Assembly: GCA_015521095.1 (NCBI GenBank)
Contig: WAOU01000097.1
Location: 1-21,064, forward strand
Source of the DNA: Desulfurococcales archaeon
GTDB taxonomy: Archaea; Thermoproteota; Thermoprotei_A; Sulfolobales; Acidilobaceae
Direction: 5' to 3'
Length of the DNA stretch: 21,064 nucleotides
Shown: positions 14,746 through 21,064 of the stretch, one piece after another
How positions within the stretch are numbered: position 1 is the first letter of the stretch
How the letters are laid out: every line of letters begins with the position of its first letter
The notes under the pieces: generated by a model
The model's database searches: none
Told to the model about the DNA's origin: nothing
What the model saw: the letters and a program-made list of their open reading frames with translations, nothing else
Program-made: the position numbers and the translations under genes

Positions 14746-16671
14746 TTGACACTCTCACTCAACACACTACTAGTCAATTCCTCCTCGCAGAAAACAAGCC
14801 AAACAGCACTCCAAGCCATAGGACCGCTAGACGCAGGAATACGAGTACACTATGAAAAAGAGACCTGGAAGTATCCAAGCCTGCACGAGTCGAACCTCCT
14901 AGTCTTCGGTAAAGGGCCCTTTACCGGGCTCGGACTATTCGGAAGCCACAGACTAATATTCATATTCAAGAGCCCCATAACAGGAGGCCTCCACGCAAGC
15001 AGTATGGGTGGGGCAGCCTACGCGTTTACAGCGACGGGCCTAGACCTGATAATCCTAGAGGGCAGGTCAAGTGATCCATGCATAATATTGTTAAATGACA
15101 ATGGAGAAGGACTAGAGGATGAGTGGTATTGTCTAGAAAAACACGAGCTAGACAAAATATACCAGGGATACAAAGGATACAAGGGCACAAGAGCGCTCCA
15201 TAAGTATATTGCTGAGAGGATACTAGGGGAAAAACCCAAGTCATGGTACAGGATCCTCCTAGTCGGTCCAGTAGCATGGACAACGCTCTCGGCAGGAGTA
15301 TTCAGCTGGGTAGACGACGGCCGTGGAAACCCTTCCCCTATAGTGGATAGTGCCAGTAGGGGAGGCGCGGGCACAGTAATGGCTCAGGCCCACGGGGTAG
15401 CGGCAATTATTGTTGGGGGCAGGCCGCGTGCGCCAAATAAGGAGGCCATTGCGTCGGCAAAAAGGATAATTGAGGAAAAACTAGGCAAACCCCTCCACCA
15501 AGCAGTGAGCGAGGCCACCACAAAGTACAGGTTCGATCCCAAGCTAGGAACGGGCGGTACCTTCGGCGTAAACTATTATCATTATAGGGAGCTCCTACCA
15601 GTCCTAGCCTACAACTCTATATACATGTCCCGGACAGTGAGGCTCCACGTACACCAGCTAATAATGGAGCATTTCTGGAGACCGTTCCAGGAACAAGTCT
15701 TCGAGTCCAAGATAAAGCCCTGGAGAACGTGTGGAGAGCCATGCAGTGTAGCATGTAAAAAGATATGGAACAATGTCAAGCTAGACTATGAGCCAGCTCA
15801 CGCAATGGGCCCCATGATCGGAGTAATCACTCTCCGGGATACCGCTCGACTCGTAGAACTTGTAGACGATCTAGGAATCGACGCGATAGAGGCAGGACAC
15901 ATAGTTGCATGGCTCTTCGACGCCATCGACAAAGACATCCTAGAATACAAGGAGCTAGGCCTCTCATCTAGGCCAGTAATGGATCCACTATCACTCTCAT
16001 CATTATCGAGCAGGAACAACGCGGTATTAGCCGAGAAGATCCTCAAGGACTACGTAGAGCGGTCAAACGAGATACTCTCCCTAGTAGCGATGCATGGGGC
16101 GAGATATGCGGCAAAAATTCTGGACGAGCTCTACGACAGCATTGTCTCAGCGAGAGGCACCTCGTTCAAAGACCTACTAGTATACGCGGGATACGGCGAG
16201 AACGGCTATATGACCCCGAACTACTACTGGAGCCCAGGCATGATAGCCCCACTATACGTCCTCGGCAGATACTGGACAAACTATAGCCCGGCATACAGTG
16301 AGCCAGAAGAATACGCTAGAATAAGCATTAAAAGAGCGATCAGCGAAATGGCGATTGATAACGCAGGAGTATGTAGATTCCATAGAAAATGGATCTCCAA
16401 GGCACTAGACAGCCTATATAGTGGACTACTTGAAATAGACGTCGACCTAGAGCAGAGAATGATGGAAGACTACAAGCTCATAGCCCAATACAACATTAAG
16501 GCCAAGGCCGAGCCAGTTCCATGGGAGAGCAGGAAAACAATGGACATAGTAGCTACGATAGCCTGTGAGCTAGGCGTAAAGGATCTCGAGGGACGGGTAG
16601 GCGACCGAGAATTCTTACTCGGCTGGTGGTCTAGGTTCTATGATGAAGTAAAAAGAATAGTATTATCCTAA
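14746..16671 (+). CDS. gor: Glyceraldehyde-3-phosphate:ferredoxin oxidoreductase (GAPOR)
   Basis: A tungsten- or molybdopterin enzyme of the aldehyde ferredoxin oxidoreductase family that oxidises glyceraldehyde 3-phosphate to 3-phosphoglycerate with reduction of ferredoxin in archaeal glycolysis. At 641 residues it matches GAPOR (~650) better than AOR (~605). GAPOR features include GKGPFTGLGLFGSHR and SPITGGLHASSMGGAAYAF in the N-terminal pterin-binding domain, ATTKYRFDPKLGTGGTFG, and the cluster motif C-x3-C-x3-C (CGEPCSVACKK), which differs from the AOR C-x2-C-x3-C. The final cysteine ligand lies in DNAGVCRFHRKW. It starts at TTG with GGGTGA nearby. The protein is cytosolic. The stop overlaps the convergent membrane-protein gene by four bases. 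The assignment rests on remembered family motifs. Confidence 0.85.
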   Translation: MTLSLNTLLVNSSSQKTSQTALQAIGPLDAGIRVHYEKETWKYPSLHESNLLVFGKGPFTGLGLFGSHRLIFIFKSPITGGLHASSMGGAAYAFTATGLDLIILEGRSSDPCIILLNDNGEGLEDEWYCLEKHELDKIYQGYKGYKGTRALHKYIAERILGEKPKSWYRILLVGPVAWTTLSAGVFSWVDDGRGNPSPIVDSASRGGAGTVMAQAHGVAAIIVGGRPRAPNKEAIASAKRIIEEKLGKPLHQAVSEATTKYRFDPKLGTGGTFGVNYYHYRELLPVLAYNSIYMSRTVRLHVHQLIMEHFWRPFQEQVFESKIKPWRTCGEPCSVACKKIWNNVKLDYEPAHAMGPMIGVITLRDTARLVELVDDLGIDAIEAGHIVAWLFDAIDKDILEYKELGLSSRPVMDPLSLSSLSSRNNAVLAEKILKDYVERSNEILSLVAMHGARYAAKILDELYDSIVSARGTSFKDLLVYAGYGENGYMTPNYYWSPGMIAPLYVLGRYWTNYSPAYSEPEEYARISIKRAISEMAIDNAGVCRFHRKWISKALDSLYSGLLEIDVDLEQRMMEDYKLIAQYNIKAKAEPVPWESRKTMDIVATIACELGVKDLEGRVGDREFLLGWWSRFYDEVKRIVLS

Positions 16672-17654
16672 CCTTCTATCCAGCCACCACTACTACGACT
16701 ACTAATGGCCTTATACACGAGTATCCATTCAACGAGCAACCATAGAGGGACAATTGGGATCATCATGCTAGGAAAATCACTTATTACCATGGTAGATGAT
16801 AGACCTGACAAATACCTGAAGAATACGCTGAGTGCAAATCCGGCTTCTGCCCCACCAAATCCGGGTAGCGGGTACAATAATCCTCTTATCAGCATTATCC
16901 ATGCAAGGACTCCGTCGCTGATCAGTCCCTTATCTAGGACTTCTAGGAATGGAGTGGCCATGGGAAGACTGATAATCGTGCGTACATTCAGGGCTTGTCC
17001 TAGCAGAGGAAACGCGAGAATAAACCTGTACGGCTTCCTTTTTAGGACCGGATGGTATCCTGCGACCAGGAGTCCTATGCCGGGATAAAGCATTGCGATG
17101 AGAGACATGTATCTTCCTATCAGTCCGACAATTGAGACGAATACTAGGATGGCTCCTACTGTTACTGCAAGGATGCTTGATAGCCTATATAATCCTTGCT
17201 TGGTATTTGAGAGGTCTATATCTCCGAGTAGTGGGTCAAATACCTTGTATACGAGCCATGCGTATATCAGGTAGAGGCCGGGGTATCCAAGGAAGAAGTA
17301 TAGGAGTGCTAGAGTAGTGTCGATATGAGGGTTTCCAATGACTAGGTCTGAAGCGATCCATGCTGTTGAGAGCGGAGTTAACGCATAGACGGTTATCTTT
17401 AGAATAGTGTTGTCTTGGATCGTACTCGGCTTGAATGCAAGCCACATGAACAGGAGTACGCAGGAGAGGTAGAATATGCTAGGTATGAATGTGAGTATGG
17501 CTAGCTGGGGCATCCAAGGACTAGTCGGGTATTGTAAGAAGATCCATTTTAGTTGGGCTTCTCTCCATATGGTATCTATCTCTACTAGGAGCGCTATGAT
17601 ATATAGTGTTATGATGTATGCTGCGAATATTCTTGTTATATTGGTTTGTTTCAT
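16668..17654 (-). CDS. Unrecognised polytopic membrane protein
   Basis: A 328-residue protein with about eight hydrophobic segments spread over the whole length, including residues 8-26, 50-73, 86-104, 114-138 and 161-183, then three or so toward the C-terminus. Charged motifs are few; YHPVLKRKPYRF lies in the middle and PLPGFGGAEAGFALSVFFRY in a late loop. No transporter, kinase or protease motif is visible and no family is recognised. The ATG at 17654 follows AAGGTGAC and a TATA-like AAATATACTTA at about 17677-17690 precedes it. Its start region faces the divergent secreted-protein gene. Its stop overlaps that of GAPOR. Confidence 0.7.
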   Translation of the reverse strand: MKQTNITRIFAAYIITLYIIALLVEIDTIWREAQLKWIFLQYPTSPWMPQLAILTFIPSIFYLSCVLLFMWLAFKPSTIQDNTILKITVYALTPLSTAWIASDLVIGNPHIDTTLALLYFFLGYPGLYLIYAWLVYKVFDPLLGDIDLSNTKQGLYRLSSILAVTVGAILVFVSIVGLIGRYMSLIAMLYPGIGLLVAGYHPVLKRKPYRFILAFPLLGQALNVRTIISLPMATPFLEVLDKGLISDGVLAWIMLIRGLLYPLPGFGGAEAGFALSVFFRYLSGLSSTMVISDFPSMMIPIVPLWLLVEWILVYKAISSRSSGGWIEG

Positions 17655-17800
17655 TGGATGTCACCTTGCGTGAATAAGTATATTTGTGTGTATGAATACT
17701 TGGTACTCATTTTATTCTAGTATTTGTGAGCACAAATATTGTTTTTGGCTGCGGTTTCCCCGGATTCTAGTTTATAGAAGTGAATTTTAGAGGGCGAAGG

Positions 17801-17827
17801 TTTATAAAGTTTAGTAAACTTTATAAA
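17801..17827. promoter_or_regulatory. 27-base palindrome containing two TATA boxes, promoter-operator of the secreted protein gene
   Basis: TTTATAAAGTTTA at 17801-17813 and TAAACTTTATAAA at 17815-17827 are perfect 13-base inverted arms around a single G. Each arm contains TTTATAAA. The left one lies about 38 bases before the ATG at 17842, the right place for the TATA box of a short-leader transcript, and GGGCGAAGG just upstream could be the BRE. A repressor bound to the palindrome would block TBP. Confidence 0.65.
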
Positions 17828-17841
17828 TACAGGGAACCAAA

Positions 17842-18315
17842 ATGGAAAAAACAACAATAACACTAACGCTGCTAATGCTGCTAACAATAGCAACATTATA
17901 CAGCGGAGTTAGCTATACGTATACACAAGAAGAATCAAGTCACACGCTAGAAAAGGTCTCTTCAAAGCCAGTGCTGAAAGAAGCTGTCCTAGACAAGGAT
18001 CACATGGCCCTATTCCTCGTGGTGGAAGGATACTCTCCAGAGGACACAGTATACATATCAATACAGGGCATCTCAGGCCACGAGTACATGTTCCTGTTCG
18101 ACGTCGACAAAGTCTATCTCGTATCAGGAGCCAAAATCGTCGACGCAACAAAGTACATTAACCTAAAGGACTTCGGTCCGAGATCCTTCACTATAACGAT
18201 TGATCTCAAGGGTGTATCCAGCCATCTTGACATAGAGAACATATCTGGGCCCGTAATGATTACTGTTGCGTTCATAGATGGAGAATCATACAGCATAGTC
18301 CTTGATGTGAGGTGA
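17842..18315 (+). CDS. Small secreted protein of unknown function
   Basis: 157 residues with a clear signal peptide (MEKTTITLTLLMLLTIATLY, then SGVSYTYTQ). The mature part is beta-rich and acidic, with MALFLVVEGYSPEDTVYISI and HEYMFLFDVDKVYL, ending FIDGESYSIVLDVR, and resembles a single Ig-like or accessory domain. One possible glycosylation site is present (NIS). No C-terminal anchor is seen, so it may be released or held by partners. Promoter and start are well defined by the palindrome and the ATG with GGGAA upstream. It is followed after 63 bases by the Cys-containing orphan. No family is recognised. Confidence 0.65.
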   Translation: MEKTTITLTLLMLLTIATLYSGVSYTYTQEESSHTLEKVSSKPVLKEAVLDKDHMALFLVVEGYSPEDTVYISIQGISGHEYMFLFDVDKVYLVSGAKIVDATKYINLKDFGPRSFTITIDLKGVSSHLDIENISGPVMITVAFIDGESYSIVLDVR

Positions 18316-18378
18316 AGAATTATATCTCTTGTAACAGGTTTCCAGAATAAGTGCGGGCCTGTCACAGGAGGATGCAAT

Positions 18379-18813
18379 GTGCCGGACCGGGACGTTCACG
18401 TATACTGTGCATACAAGTATCTAAAGATGACTGGAAAGACACATCTAATAGACTCAGTCTCACAAATAGAGACGCTAATCGATCATCCTGAAAGAACCAA
18501 AGGGATACTACGATACTTTGTAAGAGAGAACTGCTCCAATAACAGTAGCTGGGAGTGTCAAACGGCTCATGCGTTAATGTCTGGTATGAGAGTTAAGGGG
18601 GTAATGACACATGATTGGAGGAGTCCCCGGGGGAGACGGCTACTTTATAGGATTGTAGACTGGTTCTATGGTTCGGAGTCGTCGGATCTTGTTAAGCTCC
18701 ACTATATTCTTGATACGGCTTATCGCGGGGGGATAATCTCTCTGAGGGAGAAGTATCCTGAGTGTCCGGATATTGTTCGCTTCGTAGTGGAGAACTGTAT
18801 GGATCTCCTCTAG
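18379..18813 (+). CDS. Unrecognised 144-residue protein with several Cys and His
   Basis: A soluble, mostly helical protein starting at GTG, backed by GGAGGA about six bases upstream. It has a DVHVYCAYKYLKMTGKTHL start, then NCSNNSSWECQTAHALMSGM and VKGVMTHDWRSPRGRRLLYR in the middle, and YPECPDIVRFVVENCMDLL at the end. Five cysteines and several His-Asp pairs could bind metal or form disulfides. No signal peptide is seen, which argues against export. It lies 63 bases after the secreted-protein gene on the same strand and may be co-transcribed. Function unknown. Confidence 0.6.
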   Translation: MPDRDVHVYCAYKYLKMTGKTHLIDSVSQIETLIDHPERTKGILRYFVRENCSNNSSWECQTAHALMSGMRVKGVMTHDWRSPRGRRLLYRIVDWFYGSESSDLVKLHYILDTAYRGGIISLREKYPECPDIVRFVVENCMDLL

Positions 18814-18923
18814 TCATTAGTTATTGTTTCATGTGGCCTTATGGTAGGATTGTTTTGTAGCTGGGTTTACAGTGTATTTATCCCGGTTTATGTTTTTGGT
18901 ATTACCTTGAAGAATAGGGGGGC

Positions 18924-18931
18924 TTTATATA
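18924..18931 (+). promoter_or_regulatory. TATA element for the TAXI receptor gene
   Basis: TTTATATA precedes the ATG at 18998 by 67 bases, predicting a start near 18953 and an unusually long leader of about 45 bases. AAGGTGG at 18984-18990 is a strong ribosome site seven bases before the ATG. Confidence 0.6.
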
Positions 18932-18997
18932 CTATTCTCATATTTATTCTATGTAGAAATAGGATCCAATCCAAAGGCTTTCAAAGGTGGAACAACC

Positions 18998-20035
18998 ATG
19001 AGGAAAGGATTATCTCAGCAGGCAATGATAGGCCTCGCAATAGCTGTAATAGTAGTCATAGTTGCAGCAGCCTTCGTTTTCATGGGAGGCGGAGGCGAAG
19101 AGACACAGCAGGAGGCCTATAAGATTACGATCCTTACCGGCAGCACGGGAGGAACCTATTATCCAGTAGGAACGGCCTACGCACAGCTACTCAACGAGTA
19201 TAGCGACGGCCTAATCCAGGCAACAGCTGTAACAGGCAAGGCTAGCGTAAGCAACATCGAAGAAATCTGCAGAGGAACAGCAGAAGCAGGACTAGCACAG
19301 AACGACATAGCATACTACGCCTACCACGGAAGCGACAAGATCCAGAAATTCGCAGGCAACCCACAGGACTGTATTAGAGCAGTAGCCGTACTCTACCCAG
19401 AGACCATACAGATAGTAACACTAGCAGACAGCGGAATCCAGAGTCTACAAGACCTAGCAGGCAAGAAAGTAGCAGTAGGCCAGGAGGGAAGCGGAACCTA
19501 CTGGAACGCCAGACAGATACTAGAGGCAGCAGGCCTATGGGACCAGATACAGCCAGTATATAGAAGCTTCAAGGAAGTAGTAGAAGACCTCAAGCTAGGA
19601 GCAGTTGACGCAGCATTCTACACAGCAGGTATACCCACAAGCGCAATCGAGAACCTAGCAGCAGAGAAGCCAATCTACATAATACCCGTCCCAGACGACG
19701 TCTACCAGACACTAAAACAGAACTATCCATTCTACACCCAGGTAACAATACCAGCTGGAACCTACACAGGCCTAGACAATGACGTACAGACAGTGGCAGT
19801 AATGAGCATGCTACTAGTCCACAAAGACGTGCCAAAGGACGTAGTCTACACAATGACCAAGATACTCTTCGAGCACGTCGACGAGCTCAAGAACAAGGTC
19901 CAGAAACAGAGCGTCCAGTACATCAGCCTAGACCACGCACTAGAAGGACTAAGCATACCACTCCACGAGGGAGCCTACCAGTACTACCAGGAGCAGGGAA
20001 TCCAGGTACCAGCCGAGTTCCAGCCAACCGGCTAA
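18998..20035 (+). CDS. TAXI family TRAP transporter solute-binding protein
   Basis: A 345-residue extracellular receptor of the TAXI type, which delivers solutes (in characterised cases mostly dicarboxylates or amino acids) to a TRAP permease. Family motifs are ITILTGSTGGTYYPVGTAYA near residue 45, KASVSNIEEICRGTAEAGLAQND, then DLAGKKVAVGQEGSGTYWNA around residue 155 and LKLGAVDAAFYTAGIPTSAI. The N-terminus MRKGLSQQAMIGLAIAVIVV looks like a class III prepilin-type signal (processing after RKG) with the hydrophobic stretch kept as an anchor or assembly helix. A GGGGEETQQ linker follows. Its codon use is strongly biased, with many C- and A-ended codons, suggesting high expression. Followed by DUF1850. 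Confidence 0.9.
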   Translation: MRKGLSQQAMIGLAIAVIVVIVAAAFVFMGGGGEETQQEAYKITILTGSTGGTYYPVGTAYAQLLNEYSDGLIQATAVTGKASVSNIEEICRGTAEAGLAQNDIAYYAYHGSDKIQKFAGNPQDCIRAVAVLYPETIQIVTLADSGIQSLQDLAGKKVAVGQEGSGTYWNARQILEAAGLWDQIQPVYRSFKEVVEDLKLGAVDAAFYTAGIPTSAIENLAAEKPIYIIPVPDDVYQTLKQNYPFYTQVTIPAGTYTGLDNDVQTVAVMSMLLVHKDVPKDVVYTMTKILFEHVDELKNKVQKQSVQYISLDHALEGLSIPLHEGAYQYYQEQGIQVPAEFQPTG

Positions 20036-20062
20036 CCGACGCTCCTACATCCATAATGGAGG

Positions 20063-20076
20063 CTCCCCGAAGGGAG
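20063..20076 (+). promoter_or_regulatory. Hairpin covering the DUF1850 ribosome site
   Basis: CTCCC at 20063-20067 pairs with GGGAG at 20072-20076 around a CGAA loop, with a G-T pair extending it. GGGAG is the best ribosome site for the TTG at 20087, so folding would hide it. A second small pair, TCCAT/ATGGA, lies just upstream (about 20050-20060). The two could lower DUF1850 expression relative to the abundant receptor. Confidence 0.4.
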
Positions 20077-20086
20077 TGTAATAGGA

Positions 20087-20560
20087 TTGAACAAGTTTTT
20101 TCTCATAATCATAGCAATATACATTCTCACATTACTCCTACTTCCAATCCAAACCGTTACCATTACATGTGATAGTTCAACATATGAAACGATAGCACCA
20201 GACTACACAATAATAATATATAATTGGACCCATAGTGTGGAGAATACTCCCATAATAGAATACTACAAGGTCGAGAACGGAAGACTAATAGAATACATGG
20301 CAAAGACAAAAAGCTTCGGAGCAGGACATCCATACAGTTCGGAAGAAATAGAGGGAGTCTTCTACTATGAAGGAGACTACATGGTCTATACAGGCCGTAT
20401 CTCATACAGCGACAAGCTATCAATAATAGGCCTCAAAGAATACAACAGCACCATAACACTCGAGATAAACGGAGAGAAAGTCTATAGTTGCGCGGGATTC
20501 GAGAAAGCAGACATTATTGTTGAGACCAGTAGCCTTTTAACATATGTGATCAGTAAATAG
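20087..20560 (+). CDS. DUF1850 protein, TRAP-TAXI accessory
   Basis: 157 residues with an N-terminal membrane segment or signal (FFLIIIAIYILTLLLLPIQ). The diagnostic DUF1850 core follows: NWTHSVENTPIIEYYKVENG, then KSFGAGHPYSSEE. DUF1850 proteins are found beside TAXI receptors and TRAP permeases across bacteria and archaea; their role is not known. The start is TTG at 20087 after GGGAGTG. It lies 51 bases downstream of the TAXI gene on the same strand. The permease expected next is absent. Confidence 0.85.
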   Translation: MNKFFLIIIAIYILTLLLLPIQTVTITCDSSTYETIAPDYTIIIYNWTHSVENTPIIEYYKVENGRLIEYMAKTKSFGAGHPYSSEEIEGVFYYEGDYMVYTGRISYSDKLSIIGLKEYNSTITLEINGEKVYSCAGFEKADIIVETSSLLTYVISK

Positions 20561-20598
20561 TCTAAGAGTCTATGATTGGATATTGTTTCTGCTGATTG

Positions 20599-20610
20599 TT
20601 ATAAATATTA
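20599..20610 (+). promoter_or_regulatory. TATA element for the ECF S-component gene
   Basis: TTATAAATATTA precedes the likely GTG start by 89 bases, predicting a leader of about 60 bases. TTTTAAAA at 20627-20634 is a weaker, closer alternative. Either shows that the ECF gene has its own promoter, separate from TAXI-DUF1850. Confidence 0.45.
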
Positions 20611-20687
20611 TTTGAGCGTTTATGGTTTTAAAATGGAAACAATTGTTTCTATTTCTGTGGAGCTTACTATATGATGGGTGTATCGAG

Positions 20688-21064
20688 GTGTCCGGTAGCA
20701 CCGGTTATATGAAGGATGTGGAGTGGTCTACTATCGTCGTTAGATCAGCCGTGTTCGCTGCTCTGGTACTCGCGGCGACTATGATAAGCGTCTATACTCC
20801 TATTACAGAGGGCTACTTCAACCTCGGAGAATCCATGGTGTATACCGCCGCGATACTAGGAGGTCCATATGTGGGGCTAATAGCTGGAGGCATCGGTAGT
20901 GCTCTCGCAGACATAATACTGGGGTATTCGCATTATGCTCCCGGAACACTAGTTATCAAGGCAATAGAGGGATACTTGGCTGGATGGATATTCCTAAAGC
21001 TCTCGAGGTTACCGAGCGAGAAGCGTAGAAGTATGATTTATATAGCAGCCCTATTGGTAGGAGG
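20688..21064 (+). CDS. ECF transporter S component (3' end cut by window edge)
   Basis: An open frame of at least 125 residues running off the window. It has the pattern of substrate-capture subunits of energy-coupling factor importers: IVVRSAVFAALVLAATMIS as first membrane helix, then GYFNLGESMVYTAAILGGPY, VGLIAGGIGSALADIILGYS and YAPGTLVIKAIEGYLAGWIF. These fit the COG4720-type S components for vitamins or related molecules. It would work with a shared EcfT/EcfA energising module, none of which is in the window. The GTG at 20688 has GGGTG seven bases upstream; ATG at 20709 is the alternative. Substrate unknown. Confidence 0.8.
   Translation, partial: MSGSTGYMKDVEWSTIVVRSAVFAALVLAATMISVYTPITEGYFNLGESMVYTAAILGGPYVGLIAGGIGSALADIILGYSHYAPGTLVIKAIEGYLAGWIFLKLSRLPSEKRRSMIYIAALLVG

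Noticed and set aside
15527..15540. AGGTTCGATCCC, resembling a tRNA T-loop
   Set aside because: It lies inside the GAPOR coding frame and no acceptor or anticodon stems surround it.
15729..15765. C-x3-C-x3-C cluster motif in the AOR-family protein, at first thought unusual against C-x2-C-x3-C
   Set aside because: The spacing and the CGEPC context are what is expected of GAPOR, so it identifies the subfamily rather than being odd.
18330..18370. ACAGG/CCTGT pairing between the secreted-protein gene and the Cys/His orphan
   Set aside because: Only five paired bases plus a mismatch with a 20-base loop; too weak to call.

Overview
The window looks like the chromosome of a hyperthermophilic crenarchaeon (Thermoproteota, most likely Desulfurococcales). 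Three things point there. TATA-type archaeal promoters sit 25-40 bases before most transcription units, GGTG/GGGGG ribosome sites are common, and many genes start with TTG or GTG. The gene families are archaeal: beta-RFAP synthase, DUF1464, a tungsten-type GAPOR and a 54-residue basic protein. The species cannot be named from the sequence. No tRNA, rRNA, insertion sequence or CRISPR array was seen, and the longest gene-free stretch is about 280 bases (6830-7106).

Left end, 1-2613, minus strand: a block of unrecognised genes. It holds a 392-residue-or-shorter orphan, a small helical ORF, and a protein of at least 355 residues with a P-loop-like start lacking the Walker lysine. The last two ORFs overlap in different frames. 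Middle left, 2800-4940, plus strand: a two-gene unit of beta-RFAP synthase (C1-carrier pterin synthesis) and a DUF1464 ASKHA kinase. It runs tail to tail into a minus-strand pair, a radical SAM protein of the spore-photolyase-like group and a membrane protein with a TrkA-C domain. Then come an ornithine cyclodeaminase/mu-crystallin family enzyme (plus) and a large cell-surface protein (minus). The surface protein's signal peptide is encoded upstream of any ATG, GTG or TTG, so it probably starts at ATC.

Middle right, 10291-17654: a 54-residue basic protein, a GT-B glycosyltransferase, a CPA2 Na+/H+ antiporter overlapping an FGGY kinase by ATGA, a CBS-pair protein, glyceraldehyde-3-phosphate:ferredoxin oxidoreductase (GAPOR), and an unrecognised polytopic membrane protein. 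GAPOR and the glycerol-kinase-like protein suggest triose and glycerol carbon flow; the antiporter suggests sodium/proton control.

Right end, 17655-21064, plus strand: a small secreted protein behind a near-perfect 27-base palindrome, a Cys-containing orphan, then a TAXI-type TRAP solute receptor and its usual partner DUF1850. The TRAP permease normally found with them is not in the window; an ECF-type S component begins instead and runs off the end. The TAXI receptor begins with what looks like a class III (prepilin-like) signal peptide, as in the bindosome receptors of Sulfolobus.

Most noteworthy points: the ATC start of the surface protein, the class III signal on a TRAP receptor, the unknown left-end cassette, the palindromic promoter at 17801-17827, and several intergenic hairpins or repeats.
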